NCBI GenBank assembly: GCA_944383545.1
Contig: CALWPY010000001.1
Span: 167,980 to 231,979, forward strand
Reading direction: 5' to 3'
Source: an uncultured Lachnospiraceae bacterium
GTDB lineage: Bacteria > Bacillota > Clostridia > Lachnospirales > Lachnospiraceae
Length of the DNA: 64,000 nucleotides
This document shows, one piece after another, positions 25,016 through 34,461 of the stretch (the first letter of the stretch is position 1; every line of letters starts with the position of its first letter). The notes beneath the pieces were generated by a model. It saw only the letters and a program-made list of their open reading frames with translations. It made no database searches and was not told where the DNA came from. The position numbers and the translations under genes were made by a program.

Positions 25016-25044
25016 TTGAAACTTCGGGATAAAAGTGTTAAAGT
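25016..25044 (+). promoter_or_regulatory. Promoter of the DUF815 ATPase-nth group
   Basis: TTGAAA (25016-25021) and TAAAGT (25039-25044) are 17 bp apart, ending about 40 bp before the ATPase start. Confidence 0.5.
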
Positions 25045-25082
25045 AGGACTAAGTGTACGAAAGGAAAGAAGGCAGGAAAAAC

Positions 25083-26387
25083 ATGTATAAGCAGATATCT
25101 AAGTTGGTTATGTACAGAGATTTGGGAGAGGACAGTATTCTTTACAAACTGGCGGAAATAATTCATGATTTTGACTTTAATGCTGATGAAAAGGAACATC
25201 TTGTGACCAGAATTTATGAGCAGATAAGAAGACTGCTTGAGATTGCAACAAGCTATGGATTTGATAAAAACCTGTGGCATGATTATCTTGCATTTTTACT
25301 TATTACTAATGAAAATCCATTTTCGCTTACCTGCGAGAAAAAAGGTGCAAGTAATGGCAGCGTAAATAAATTTGCGGTTAATGACATGCAGATATTCAAA
25401 AATCTATTTGAGTATGATTTTTCATCGCTTGAGAAAGAGCTTAACATCGACTGCTTTACTACCGTTACAAATTATACATCCATAAGAAAAAAAGAGCAGA
25501 TGTATAATCGTAATGTGAGTGAAAAGGTAAGGGAGATAAGCGATAAAATCGCGACATCACAGAGTGCTGAGGAAGTTTTTGATATAGTTACAGATTTTTA
25601 TGAGAGATTTGGTGTGGGAATGTTCGGGCTTAATAAGGCATTCCGTATACGACATGACAGGGATGACGAACTGGAATTTGTTCCTATAAACAATACAGAC
25701 AAGGTTATGCTCAGTGACTTAATCGGCTATGAAATTCAGAAGAAAAAGTTAAGAGATAATACTGAGGCTTTTGTTTCGGGTAAAAAGGCAAATAATTGTC
25801 TGCTTTTTGGTGACAGCGGAACAGGAAAATCCACAAGCATAAAGGCGATAATAAATGAATATTATGACAGAGGTCTGAGAATGATAGAAATATATAAGCA
25901 TCAGTTTAAGGACCTTTCGCCAATTATTTCAGAAATAAAAAACAGAAATTATAAATTTATAATTTACATGGATGATTTGTCCTTTGAAGAATTTGAAATT
26001 GAATATAAATATCTGAAGGCAGTTATAGAAGGTGGTCTGGAGTCCCGCCCGGATAATGTTCTTATCTATGCGACTTCAAACAGGAGACATCTTATCAAGG
26101 AAACATGGAAGGACAGAAGCGATATGGAGGCTGAACTCCATCATTCGGATACCATGCAGGAAAAGCTTTCTCTGGTAAACCGTTTTGGTGTTACCATAAG
26201 CTTTTCAAAACCAAACCAGAAGGAATACTTTGAAATAGTAACCGAGCTTGCAAAGCGTTATCCTGAAATAAAGCTTTCTGATGAAGAACTCTGTCAGAAA
26301 GCAAATGTATGGGAGCTGTCACACGGCGGAATATCGGGAAGAACGGCTCAGCAGTTTATAAATTATCTGTTAGGTGCCGCTGAGTAG
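25083..26387 (+). CDS. DUF815-type AAA ATPase
   Basis: The 434 residues contain an all-helical N-terminal part (to about 180) and an AAA-type ATPase domain. The Walker A is [12 protein letters not shown] at about 240-251, the Walker [14 protein letters not shown] near 300, and a sensor stretch [15 protein letters not shown] near 335. This is the DUF815 family, widespread and without an established role. The ATG at 25083 follows GGCAGGA; a GTG 30 nt upstream lacks spacing. It is followed 17 nt later by nth, so they may be co-transcribed. The ATPase call is firm, the function unknown. Confidence 0.85.
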   Translation: MYKQISKLVMYRDLGEDSILYKLAEIIHDFDFNADEKEHLVTRIYEQIRRLLEIATSYGFDKNLWHDYLAFLLITNENPFSLTCEKKGASNGSVNKFAVNDMQIFKNLFEYDFSSLEKELNIDCFTTVTNYTSIRKKEQMYNRNVSEKVREISDKIATSQSAEEVFDIVTDFYERFGVGMFGLNKAFRIRHDRDDELEFVPINNTDKVMLSDLIGYEIQKKKLRDNTEAFVSGKKANNCLLFGDSGTGKSTSIKAIINEYYDRGLRMIEIYKHQFKDLSPIISEIKNRNYKFIIYMDDLSFEEFEIEYKYLKAVIEGGLESRPDNVLIYATSNRRHLIKETWKDRSDMEAELHHSDTMQEKLSLVNRFGVTISFSKPNQKEYFEIVTELAKRYPEIKLSDEELCQKANVWELSHGGISGRTAQQFINYLLGAAE

Positions 26388-26404
26388 CTTTTGGAGGTAT
26401 TCAA

Positions 26405-27055
26405 ATGACAAAAAAGGAAAGAGTAAAGGAAATTGTAAGAATACTTAATGATACATATGGTACTGATTATAAGTGCTACCTTAATCATGAAACACCCTGG
26501 CAGCTTCTGGTTGCTACAATGCTTTCGGCACAGTGTACGGATGAAAGAGTAAACATAGTAACAAAGGATTTATTTAAAAAATATAAGAATGTATATGATT
26601 TTGCGGATGCGGATTTAAAAGAGCTGGAAAAGGATATTTATTCTACCGGATTTTATAAAAACAAAGCCAAGAATATAATAGCCTGCGCCAGGGAGGTTAT
26701 TGATAAGTATAATGGTGAAGTACCGCAGACCATAGAAGAACTCACGGCTCTGCCGGGTGTAGGAAGAAAAACTGCAAATGTCATAAGAGGAAATATTTTT
26801 AATGAGCCAAGTATAGTGGTAGATACTCATGTAAAGCGTATTTCGGGGCTGTTGGGTCTTACTAAGGAAACCGACCCTGAAAAAATCGAATATGATTTAA
26901 TGAAGATATTGCCTAAGGAGCAGTGGATATTATATAATATTCAGATAATAATGCATGGAAGACAGGTATGTATAGCCAGAAGACCTAAATGTGCGGAATG
27001 TGTGCTGTATGATGTCTGTCCGGGAAGAAAAGAAATAAAAGTCAAGGAGGATTAA
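26405..27055 (+). CDS. nth: Endonuclease III (DNA glycosylase/AP lyase)
   Basis: Base-excision repair enzyme that removes oxidised pyrimidines and nicks the abasic site. The 216 residues have the helix-hairpin-helix LPGVGRKTANVI (about 116-127) with the catalytic Lys, the catalytic Asp in VVDTHVKRIS (about 138-147), and the C-terminal [4Fe-4S] loop with four Cys in CIARRPKCAECVLYDVC. The length is typical. TTGGAGG precedes the ATG. The stop is directly followed by a 36-codon membrane peptide gene. Confidence 0.96.
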   Translation: MTKKERVKEIVRILNDTYGTDYKCYLNHETPWQLLVATMLSAQCTDERVNIVTKDLFKKYKNVYDFADADLKELEKDIYSTGFYKNKAKNIIACAREVIDKYNGEVPQTIEELTALPGVGRKTANVIRGNIFNEPSIVVDTHVKRISGLLGLTKETDPEKIEYDLMKILPKEQWILYNIQIIMHGRQVCIARRPKCAECVLYDVCPGRKEIKVKED

Positions 27056-27056
27056 C

Positions 27057-27167
27057 ATGTATAATTTCAGCGGCGGCGGAAATAAAAAACGGAAGCTGGC
27101 GGTAAGAATAGTATGCGGTGTTCTTGCATTTGCAATGATTATAAGCATGCTTGTAGCGGTGTTCTAA
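27057..27167 (+). CDS. 36-residue single-pass membrane peptide
   Basis: Starting one base after the nth stop and behind a strong AAGGAGG (27043-27049, 7 nt spacing), this frame encodes 36 residues. They are a Gly-Asn-Lys-Arg N terminus (MYNFSGGGNKKRKL) followed by one hydrophobic helix (VRIVCGVLAFAMIISMLVAV) and the end. The positive N terminus suggests it stays inside, with the helix in the membrane. I recall similar peptides before vanW-type genes in related bacteria but know no function. The tight position and ribosome site argue that it is real. Confidence 0.7.
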   Translation: MYNFSGGGNKKRKLAVRIVCGVLAFAMIISMLVAVF

Positions 27168-27212
27168 ATCAAATATATTAGGTTTACATAAAGTAATAAG
27201 GGTAAGGGGAAT

Positions 27213-28814
27213 ATGATAGGAAAGTATAAGTCAAATTATTTAAAAAGAATAATTGCATTATGTCTGGCTGTGGTAACAGTACTATGGATTTTACCGGCAT
27301 TTCCGGTAAAGGCGTCTGCCACGGGTAACGGCAGTACGGATACAGATGTTTCAGCTACTGCAACTGCAGGTGATGCAGAAAGTGAGTTACTGATAAAAAA
27401 TAACATTACAATAGATGGTATTCAAATCGGCGGAATGACTAAAGAAGGTGCCATGACTGCATATAAGTCAAAGTCAGACGCATTAAAAAGCACTAATGTT
27501 ACAATAACAAGTGATTATGGTGACGTAAATACGACTTTGGAGGAAATCGGTTACAGCGATAATGCCGGGGAGGTATTAGATGAGGCTGTTGCATATGGAA
27601 ATAAGGGAAATATTTTAAAAAGATATTCTGAAACCAAAAGCCTTGAATCTGCTTCGTATGATTTAAGTGTAGCAAAGTCAGTTAAGGAGTCTTATGTAGA
27701 AGCAGTCATAAATGAACAGCTCGGAAGTGTATTAAATGTAACTTCAGAGAAGCCGAGACTTATCGTAAACGGAGACGATATAAGTGTTGTACCCGCCTCG
27801 GACGGAGTATTTGTTGATAATGAAAAAACGGCAGAAAGTATTAATAATATACTTGCAGAAAACTGGGACGGCACTGAGATTACGGTTGACGTAGTTTTTG
27901 ATGAGGACGGAACAAGTGAAAAGATTGAACAGCTTAAAGAAATAAAAGACCTTCTTGGAGAATTTACAACGGATTACAGCAGTGCTTCAGGAAGAATGAA
28001 GAATATAGAAAGAGCAACCGAGCTTCTTAACGGCACTGTGTTATATCCGGGTGAGCAGCTTTCAGTACATGAAGCAATCAGTCCGATAGAATCCTCAAAC
28101 GGATATTACAGTGCGGGACAGTATGTAGGAGGAAAGCTGGTTGACGGTGTAGGCGGAGGTGTGTGTCAGGTATCTACTACACTTTATAATGCCCTTATAC
28201 GTGCAGAACTTGAAATAGTTCAGAGAAATAATCACGGACTGACAGTAAGTTATGTACCGCTTTCGGCAGATGCGGCACTTGCGGGAAACGTACTGGACCT
28301 TAAATTTAAAAACAATACTGATGCTCCGATATATATTGAAGGTTTCTGCTCGGATGGAGACGTAACCTTCAGGATTTATGGTAAGGAATATCGCCCGGAA
28401 AACAGAACAATAGAATTTGAATCAAAGACTATAAGTGTTATCTCTCCGGGACCTGATGAAATAACGGAAGACCCGACACTTGCTCCGGGAACTACCAAAA
28501 TTACACAGAGAGCGCATACGGGATATAAGGCTGAACTTTGGAAATATGTATATATAGATGGAGAACTTACGGAATCGATACTTGTAAATAGGAGTACTTA
28601 TAAAGCAACTCCGAATTATGTATCTGTGGGCCCTTCTGAAGAAACGACAGAAGCACCTTCAACAGAGGCACCGGCTACGGAGGCACCTTCGACAGAGGCA
28701 CCTTCAACAGAAGCGCCGACTACGGAGGCACCTTCAACAGAGGCGCCAACCACGGAGGCACCTTCAACAGAAGCGCCTTCGACAGAGGCACCCGTAACAG
28801 ACCCTGCGGCGTAA
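27213..28814 (+). CDS. VanW-family cell-envelope protein with TEAP repeat tail
   Basis: The 533 residues begin with a membrane or signal helix (about 10-32). A peptidoglycan-binding-4-like region follows (about 60-240), then a VanW domain (about 265-390; LPG-like YPGEQLSVHEAISP, GGGVCQVSTTLYNALIRAEL). A G5-like domain follows at about 400-470 and a Thr-Glu-Ala-Pro pentapeptide repeat tail at 479-528. VanW proteins have no proven activity; the architecture points to the cell wall. No sorting signal ends the tail, so it is either anchored by the N-terminal helix or secreted. AAGGGG precedes the ATG. Confidence 0.85.
   Translation: MIGKYKSNYLKRIIALCLAVVTVLWILPAFPVKASATGNGSTDTDVSATATAGDAESELLIKNNITIDGIQIGGMTKEGAMTAYKSKSDALKSTNVTITSDYGDVNTTLEEIGYSDNAGEVLDEAVAYGNKGNILKRYSETKSLESASYDLSVAKSVKESYVEAVINEQLGSVLNVTSEKPRLIVNGDDISVVPASDGVFVDNEKTAESINNILAENWDGTEITVDVVFDEDGTSEKIEQLKEIKDLLGEFTTDYSSASGRMKNIERATELLNGTVLYPGEQLSVHEAISPIESSNGYYSAGQYVGGKLVDGVGGGVCQVSTTLYNALIRAELEIVQRNNHGLTVSYVPLSADAALAGNVLDLKFKNNTDAPIYIEGFCSDGDVTFRIYGKEYRPENRTIEFESKTISVISPGPDEITEDPTLAPGTTKITQRAHTGYKAELWKYVYIDGELTESILVNRSTYKATPNYVSVGPSEETTEAPSTEAPATEAPSTEAPSTEAPTTEAPSTEAPTTEAPSTEAPSTEAPVTDPAA
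28647..28796 (+). repeat. Ten tandem 15-bp units coding for TEAP(S/A/T/V)
   Basis: The 150-bp array is in frame within the vanW gene; the units keep the TEAP core, vary at the fifth residue, and differ at silent positions. It forms an extended Pro/Thr-rich stalk and is a candidate for length variation. Confidence 0.9.
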
Positions 28815-28834
28815 AGATTACAGTAGGAATTATT

Positions 28835-29839
28835 ATGGAAAAAGGAAGTATTAGAGAACTTGTACTGTCAAGAAGTATATTAAAACATATAAGAAAGAAC
28901 AGAAAAGAAGTAATTACCGGTGCGGGAATAGGAAATGATTATTCAAAGTTAAGACATACAGAAGGAAATATTGTAATCGCACAAGGTATGTTTTCCGTAC
29001 CTTCTAAACTTCATATTGCAGAGGCGTCATATATAAAAGCGATGAATAATCTGTGCGTCTCAGGTGCAAAACCTGTCGGAATAAATGTGGGGCTAATGCT
29101 TCCCCAGAGTATTGAAGAAAAATGGGTAAGAGATACAATGGAGCTTGTTAATTCACTTGCAGACAGGGATAACATTCAGGTTATGGGTGGTCATACTGAG
29201 GTGAGTGATGCCTGCATACGTCCGCTTGTGATGATAACGGCAGTAGGAAATGTTTCATCAGAACTTGACTTTTCTTATGAAAATATTGAAGACGGCTGTG
29301 AGATTGTAATGACAAAACACACGGGTCTTATGGGAATGGCGGTTATTACGGATAAATGCAGGGAAAAACTGCTTGAAAGGTTTGCGGTAAGCTACATAAA
29401 AAATGCAGAATATATTTCGGATTCAATGTATATAAAGAGAGAAGCAGAAATTGCGGCAGAGCAGGGTGCTGTATACATGCATGACATATCCTGTGGAGGA
29501 CTTTATACAGCTTTGTGTCAGGCGGTTAAAAGAGCTGATAAAGGTTTTGTTATAAATCATCATGATGTGCCTATAATGCAGGAAACAATAGAAATATGTG
29601 AGTATCTGGATATAAATCCGTATATGCTGGAAGGTACGGGCTCACTGATTATTATTACAAAAAAGGACTTAGGCAAGCCATTGGCTGAGGTACTTAACAG
29701 TGAAGGTATTGAGGCGAAAGTTATAGGACGAATTACCGACAATAAGGACAGGTCAGTGTTTAACAGCGATGATGAAAAACTGAGATACCTGTTTGCACCT
29801 TCCGGTGATGAGATATATAAGGTTTGTGGAACAGTTTAA
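28835..29839 (+). CDS. PurM-like AIR synthase-related protein (HypE/SelD superfamily)
   Basis: The 334 residues fit the two-domain PurM fold. The N-terminal part has GAGIGNDYSKLRHTEGNIVIAQGM and ASYIKAMNNLCVSGAKPVGIN, equivalent to the nucleotide-binding half. VMGGHTEVSD and TKHTGLMGMAVI are landmarks, and HDISCGGLYTALCQAV begins the C-terminal domain. It is closest to the HypE-like 'AIR synthase-related' group, but no hydrogenase-maturation genes adjoin it. It lies 20 nt after vanW and 38 nt before an Lrp regulator and aminotransferase. The substrate is unknown. Confidence 0.75.
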   Translation: MEKGSIRELVLSRSILKHIRKNRKEVITGAGIGNDYSKLRHTEGNIVIAQGMFSVPSKLHIAEASYIKAMNNLCVSGAKPVGINVGLMLPQSIEEKWVRDTMELVNSLADRDNIQVMGGHTEVSDACIRPLVMITAVGNVSSELDFSYENIEDGCEIVMTKHTGLMGMAVITDKCREKLLERFAVSYIKNAEYISDSMYIKREAEIAAEQGAVYMHDISCGGLYTALCQAVKRADKGFVINHHDVPIMQETIEICEYLDINPYMLEGTGSLIIITKKDLGKPLAEVLNSEGIEAKVIGRITDNKDRSVFNSDDEKLRYLFAPSGDEIYKVCGTV

Positions 29840-29877
29840 AAACTATAAAGATAATAATAGAAAAGAGGAATTGGTAT

Positions 29878-30366
29878 ATGCGCGAAGAAATTCTTAAACT
29901 GATTGAAAAAAACAGCAGACTTGATGCAAAGGACATAGCCGCCATGCTGGGAACAGATGAATCAGCGGTTTCAGAAGAACTTAAGGCAATGGAAAAAGAG
30001 CATATAATTTGCGGTTATCATACCATGATTAACTGGGACAAGATGACCGACGAAAGAGTTACCGCTCTTATAGAAGTAAAGGTTTCTCCTATGCGTGGTG
30101 AAGGCTTTGACAGAATAGCGTCAAGGATAGGAAAATTTGAGGAGGTAAGTACGGTATATCTTTTATCGGGCTCGGCTTCAGATTTAATTGTTACCATTGA
30201 AGGAAGAACTCTTAAAGAGGTTTCACATTTTGTTGCCGCAAAGATAGCTCCTATGGATTCTGTCGTAAGTACGGCAACACATTTTGTACTTAAGAAATAT
30301 AAGGAACACGGAGTAGGTTTTGAAACAGAAAACACAGACGATGAAAGAATTCAGGTGATGCCATGA
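29878..30366 (+). CDS. Lrp/AsnC-family transcriptional regulator
   Basis: The 162 residues hold an N-terminal helix-turn-helix (about 1-50; DAKDIAAMLGTDESAVSEEL) and a C-terminal ligand-binding RAM domain (about 60-140). Lrp-type proteins respond to amino acids. The next gene, an aminotransferase whose ATG overlaps this stop (ATGA), is the natural target and points to amino-acid sensing. The ATG at 29878 follows AGAGGAA; an upstream in-frame ATG at 29824 lies inside the previous gene and was not used. Confidence 0.85.
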   Translation: MREEILKLIEKNSRLDAKDIAAMLGTDESAVSEELKAMEKEHIICGYHTMINWDKMTDERVTALIEVKVSPMRGEGFDRIASRIGKFEEVSTVYLLSGSASDLIVTIEGRTLKEVSHFVAAKIAPMDSVVSTATHFVLKKYKEHGVGFETENTDDERIQVMP

Positions 30367-31535
30367 GAAATCCATTATCAAAAACAGTTGTAGATATAAA
30401 ACCATCAGGAATAAGAAAATTTTTTGACATAGTAAGCGAAATGCCGGACGCTATTTCACTCGGAGTAGGAGAGCCGGATTTTGACACTCCCTGGCATATA
30501 TGTGATGAAGGAATATATGCTCTTGAAAAGGGAAAGACATTTTATACCTCAAATGCAGGGCTTATGGAGCTTAGAAAAGAAATATGTGCATGGTATAAAA
30601 GAAAATATGATGTTTCCTTTGACGCAAAAACGGAGTGCCTTATAACAGTCGGCGGAAGTGAAGGCATAGATATTGCCCTTCGCGCCATGCTTGACCCCGG
30701 GGATGAGGTAATAATTCCTGAGCCTTGCTATGTTTCTTATGTGCCATGCGTAGAGCTTGCAGGAGGAGTACCGGTTACATTATCTTTAAAAAATGAAAAT
30801 CAGTTTAAGCTTACGGCTGAGGAACTGCTTTCTGCCATAACGGATAAAACCAAGGTGCTTATTCTTTCTTATCCAAACAATCCTACGGGGGCAATAATGA
30901 CAAGAGAGGATTTGGAGCCGATAGCAAAGATAGCCGTTGAAAAAGATATCATTGTAATATCTGATGAAATTTATTCAGAGCTTACATATGGAGATAAACC
31001 TCATTGTACAATAGGCTCTCTTCCGGGAATGGCTGAGCGTACAATCATAGTTAACGGATTTTCAAAGGCATATGCCATGACAGGATGGCGTCTGGGGTAT
31101 GCTCTGGCACCAAGCCTTATCTGCGAACAGATGATTAAGATTCACCAGTTTGCCATAATGTGTGCTCCTACGACAAGCCAGTATGCTGCAATAAGTGCCG
31201 TAAGGGAAGGCGATAAGGATATTGAAAAGATGCGTGAATCATATAATAAGAGAAGAAAATTCCTTATGAAGCAGCTTGAAGAAATGAATATACCATGTTT
31301 TGAGCCTTTTGGCGCATTTTATATATTCCCTTGCATCAAGGAATTCGGAATGTCCAGTGATGAATTTGCCACAAGACTTCTGAACGAAGAAAAGCTTGCA
31401 GTAGTTCCGGGAACTGCATTTGGAGACTGCGGTGAGGGATTTGTAAGAATTTCCTATGCCTATTCAATAGATGAGCTTCGTGAGGCAATGGGAAGAATAA
31501 ATAATTTTATAACAAGAATAAGAAATGGAAAATAG
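30363..31535 (+). CDS. Class I/II PLP-dependent aminotransferase
   Basis: The 390 residues show the class I fold: LGVGEPDFDTP (33-43), GGSEGIDIALRAM (97-109), SYPNNPTG (169-176), SDEIYSELTYG (200-210), and the PLP lysine K235 in GFSKAYAMTGWRLGY. These features are typical of aspartate- and aromatic-type aminotransferases; the exact amino acid is not decided by the sequence. It overlaps the Lrp regulator by 4 nt, and trmL starts just after its stop. Confidence 0.92.
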   Translation: MRNPLSKTVVDIKPSGIRKFFDIVSEMPDAISLGVGEPDFDTPWHICDEGIYALEKGKTFYTSNAGLMELRKEICAWYKRKYDVSFDAKTECLITVGGSEGIDIALRAMLDPGDEVIIPEPCYVSYVPCVELAGGVPVTLSLKNENQFKLTAEELLSAITDKTKVLILSYPNNPTGAIMTREDLEPIAKIAVEKDIIVISDEIYSELTYGDKPHCTIGSLPGMAERTIIVNGFSKAYAMTGWRLGYALAPSLICEQMIKIHQFAIMCAPTTSQYAAISAVREGDKDIEKMRESYNKRRKFLMKQLEEMNIPCFEPFGAFYIFPCIKEFGMSSDEFATRLLNEEKLAVVPGTAFGDCGEGFVRISYAYSIDELREAMGRINNFITRIRNGK

Positions 31536-31536
31536 T

Positions 31537-32028
31537 ATGTTAAACATAGTACTTCATGAGCCTGAAATGCCTGCAAACACAGGTAACATAGGAAGAACAT
31601 GTGTGGCGGCAGGTGCAAGGCTTCATCTTATAGAACCTTTGGGATTTATGATAAATGAAAAACAGCTTAAGCGGGCAGGACTTGATTACTGGGATAAGCT
31701 GGATGTAACAACTTATGTCGATTATTCTGATTTTCTAAATAAAAATCCGGGGGCAAAAATATATATGGCCACAACTAAGGCGAGACAGAAGTATACGGAT
31801 GTAAACTATGAAGATGACTGCTACATAATGTTTGGCAAAGAAAGTGCGGGAATACCTGAGGAAATCCTTCTTGAAAATCGGGAAAACTGCATAAGGATTC
31901 CAATGTTTCCTGAGATACGCTCGCTTAATCTTGCAAATTCAGTGGCAATAGTACTTTATGAAGCATTAAGGCAGAATAATTTCCCGTTACTTGAAACAGA
32001 AGGTCAGTTGCATCATTATGAGTGGTGA
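31537..32028 (+). CDS. trmL: tRNA (cytidine/uridine-34-2'-O)-methyltransferase TrmL
   Basis: SPOUT methyltransferase that modifies the wobble base of tRNA-Leu. The 163 residues contain the N-terminal MLNIVLHEPEMPANTGN, GRTC, MFGKESAGIPEE, and the trefoil-knot motif IRSLNLANSVAIVLYEALRQ. I prefer the ATG at 31537, whose product begins exactly like TrmL; another in-frame ATG at 31525 overlaps the aminotransferase end. The family length of about 155-165 fits. Confidence 0.9.
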   Translation: MLNIVLHEPEMPANTGNIGRTCVAAGARLHLIEPLGFMINEKQLKRAGLDYWDKLDVTTYVDYSDFLNKNPGAKIYMATTKARQKYTDVNYEDDCYIMFGKESAGIPEEILLENRENCIRIPMFPEIRSLNLANSVAIVLYEALRQNNFPLLETEGQLHHYEW

Positions 32029-32042
32029 TAATAGAGGTTATA

Positions 32043-34433
32043 ATGAATAAACGCACTTTAAGAATTCTTGAATATAATAAAATACTTGAAATGCTTTCTG
32101 AATATGCGGCGTCATCTATGGCAAAAAAGTACTGCCTTCGTATGAAACCGCAGCGTGAACTTGCAAAAATAACTGCGCTTCAGGAGGAAACCCGTGATGC
32201 GCTTATTAGAATAAATAAATATGGAAGCGTGTCGTTTGCAGGTCTTACTGATATAGGAAAATCAATTAAGCTTCTGGAGATAAATTCTTCTCTATCAGCA
32301 TCGGAGCTTCTTTCTGTTGCGGCAGTTCTGGAAACTGCGGGCTCGGTCAAAAAATATGCGGGAGAAAATGACGAAATTTCTTATGACTCACTGACTAACC
32401 GTTTTAGTGAACTCATGCCTCTTTCACATCTTTCCACTGAAATAAGAAGATGCATACTTGCAGAGGATGAAATTGCTGATGATGCTTCGTCGCGCCTTAA
32501 GTCCATAAGGCGTTCAATAAAGCTTACAAATGACAGTCTGCATCAGAAGCTTGCACAGATTATTAAAAGTAATGAAGCCGCCGTCTATCTTCAGGATAAT
32601 ATTATTACCATGAGAAACGGACGTTATTGTGTGCCTGTTAAGCAGGAATACCGTGCGCAGTTTCCGGGTATGATTCATGACAGGTCACAGAGCGGCTCTA
32701 CACTTTTTATAGAGCCTATGCAGGTGGTTAATTTAAATAATGAGATAAAGGAGCTGGCAAATCAGGAGCTTATGGAGATAGAAAGAATTCTTGTTTCCTT
32801 AAGTGAGCAGGCGGCATCTTACGTTGAAGACATAGCATATGATGTATCTCTGCTTACTGAGCTTGATTTTATATTTGCAAGGGCGAAGTTTGCACGCTCA
32901 TATAACGGCTCAGAGCCTATATTTAATGAAGAAGGAATTATAGACATAAGGCAGGGCAGACATCCGCTTCTGGATAAGCACACGGTAGTTCCCGTGGATA
33001 TTAAGCTTGGGGAAGATTATAATCTGCTTATAATTACAGGACCGAATACGGGTGGAAAAACAGTTTCACTAAAGACGCTCGGACTTTTTTCACTGATGGG
33101 GCAGGCAGGACTTCATATTCCTGCACTTTACGGCTCAAGACTTAATGTATTTCAGGATGTTTTTGCAGATATAGGAGATGAACAGAGTATAGAGCAAAAT
33201 CTTTCTACTTTTTCTTCTCATATGAAAAATATTGTATATATAATAAATCATGCAGGACCGGAAACCTTGTGCCTGTTTGACGAGCCGGGCGGAGGCACCG
33301 ACCCTGTTGAAGGTGCGGCTCTTGCCGTATCCATACTTTCATATCTTAAAAATATGGGAGCGAGGGTAATGGCAACCACCCATTACAGTGAACTTAAAAC
33401 ATTCGCTCTTTCTACGGACGGAGTGGAAAATGCTTCCTGTGAATTTGATGTGGCAACTCTCCGCCCTACCTACAGACTTCTTATGGGAATACCGGGAAAA
33501 TCCAATGCGTTTGCAATATCTAAAAAGCTGGGACTTCCCGATTATATTATAGAAGATGCGAAAAACAGCATAGACAGTACGCAGTTAGATATGGAAACTT
33601 TGATTTCAGACCTTGAAAAAAGCAGAATTGCCATAGAAGAGGACAGAAAGGCAGCAGAAAATTATAAGGCTGAAATAGAAACCTTAAAGAGAAGACTTGC
33701 TGAAAAAGAAGAAAAATTTGATAAAAAGAAGACTGAAATCTTAGATAAGGCACGTGAAGAGGCGCGCTCCATAATTGAAGAAGCCAAGGAAACTGCCGAT
33801 GCCACAATAAGAGATTACAATAAGTGGCGTACTAATCCAAACAGGGCCGACCTGCGTAAAATGGAAGAAAAACGAAGCAGATTAAGAGAAAAGATGAATG
33901 AATATTATTCGCATCGAAAAAGTAATACTCCTTCCAAAGTTTCCGGTCACAAGCCTTCAGATTATCATATTGGGGACGAGGTTTTGGTTATAAGTCTGAA
34001 TACCAACGGGCATATAGTAGAGCTTCCTGATTCCGGTGGGAATGCGCTGGTACAGATGGGAATACTTACGTCACGACTTCCTATAAGTGATTTGCTGATA
34101 GTTAGTGAAACAAATAATAATCAGAGCACCAATAAAAAGAATAAAGGTACAAAATCACAGGCAGGATATGGCGGTATGAATAAGGCATATACATTTAAAC
34201 CGGAGATTAACCTTTTGGGAAAAACTGTGGATGAAGCAATAACTGAGCTGGATAAGTTTTTAGATGATGCAATGTTATCACATGCCTCACAGGTGACCAT
34301 AATACACGGAAAAGGCACGGGCGCCCTTAGACGCGGAATACATGATTACCTGAGCCGCCAGAAATATGTGAAGAATTTCAGGGCAGGCGAATTTGGTGAA
34401 GGCGATGCAGGTGTAACTATTGTAGAATTCTGA
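32043..34433 (+). CDS. mutS2: MutS2 family endonuclease/ribosome quality-control ATPase
   Basis: The 796-residue protein lacks the mismatch-recognition domain of MutS. It has core and lever helices (1-320), the ATPase with Walker A GPNTGGKTVSLK (about 332-343), FDEPGGGTDPVEG and STFSSHMK, a long coiled coil (about 520-630), a KOW-like segment, and a C-terminal Smr nuclease domain (about 722-796; VTIIHGKGTGALRRGIHDYL). MutS2 suppresses recombination and, in Bacillus, splits collided ribosomes. The ATG at 32043 follows AGAGG; upstream in-frame starts lie inside trmL. It is preceded by a 14-nt gap. Confidence 0.94.
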   Translation: MNKRTLRILEYNKILEMLSEYAASSMAKKYCLRMKPQRELAKITALQEETRDALIRINKYGSVSFAGLTDIGKSIKLLEINSSLSASELLSVAAVLETAGSVKKYAGENDEISYDSLTNRFSELMPLSHLSTEIRRCILAEDEIADDASSRLKSIRRSIKLTNDSLHQKLAQIIKSNEAAVYLQDNIITMRNGRYCVPVKQEYRAQFPGMIHDRSQSGSTLFIEPMQVVNLNNEIKELANQELMEIERILVSLSEQAASYVEDIAYDVSLLTELDFIFARAKFARSYNGSEPIFNEEGIIDIRQGRHPLLDKHTVVPVDIKLGEDYNLLIITGPNTGGKTVSLKTLGLFSLMGQAGLHIPALYGSRLNVFQDVFADIGDEQSIEQNLSTFSSHMKNIVYIINHAGPETLCLFDEPGGGTDPVEGAALAVSILSYLKNMGARVMATTHYSELKTFALSTDGVENASCEFDVATLRPTYRLLMGIPGKSNAFAISKKLGLPDYIIEDAKNSIDSTQLDMETLISDLEKSRIAIEEDRKAAENYKAEIETLKRRLAEKEEKFDKKKTEILDKAREEARSIIEEAKETADATIRDYNKWRTNPNRADLRKMEEKRSRLREKMNEYYSHRKSNTPSKVSGHKPSDYHIGDEVLVISLNTNGHIVELPDSGGNALVQMGILTSRLPISDLLIVSETNNNQSTNKKNKGTKSQAGYGGMNKAYTFKPEINLLGKTVDEAITELDKFLDDAMLSHASQVTIIHGKGTGALRRGIHDYLSRQKYVKNFRAGEFGEGDAGVTIVEF

Positions 34434-34461
34434 TAATAAGCTTTATACAGGAGGGGTTTTC

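Noticed and set aside
28647..28796. Short tandem array as CRISPR or satellite
   Set aside because: Units of 15 bp abut without spacers and encode a Pro/Thr stalk.
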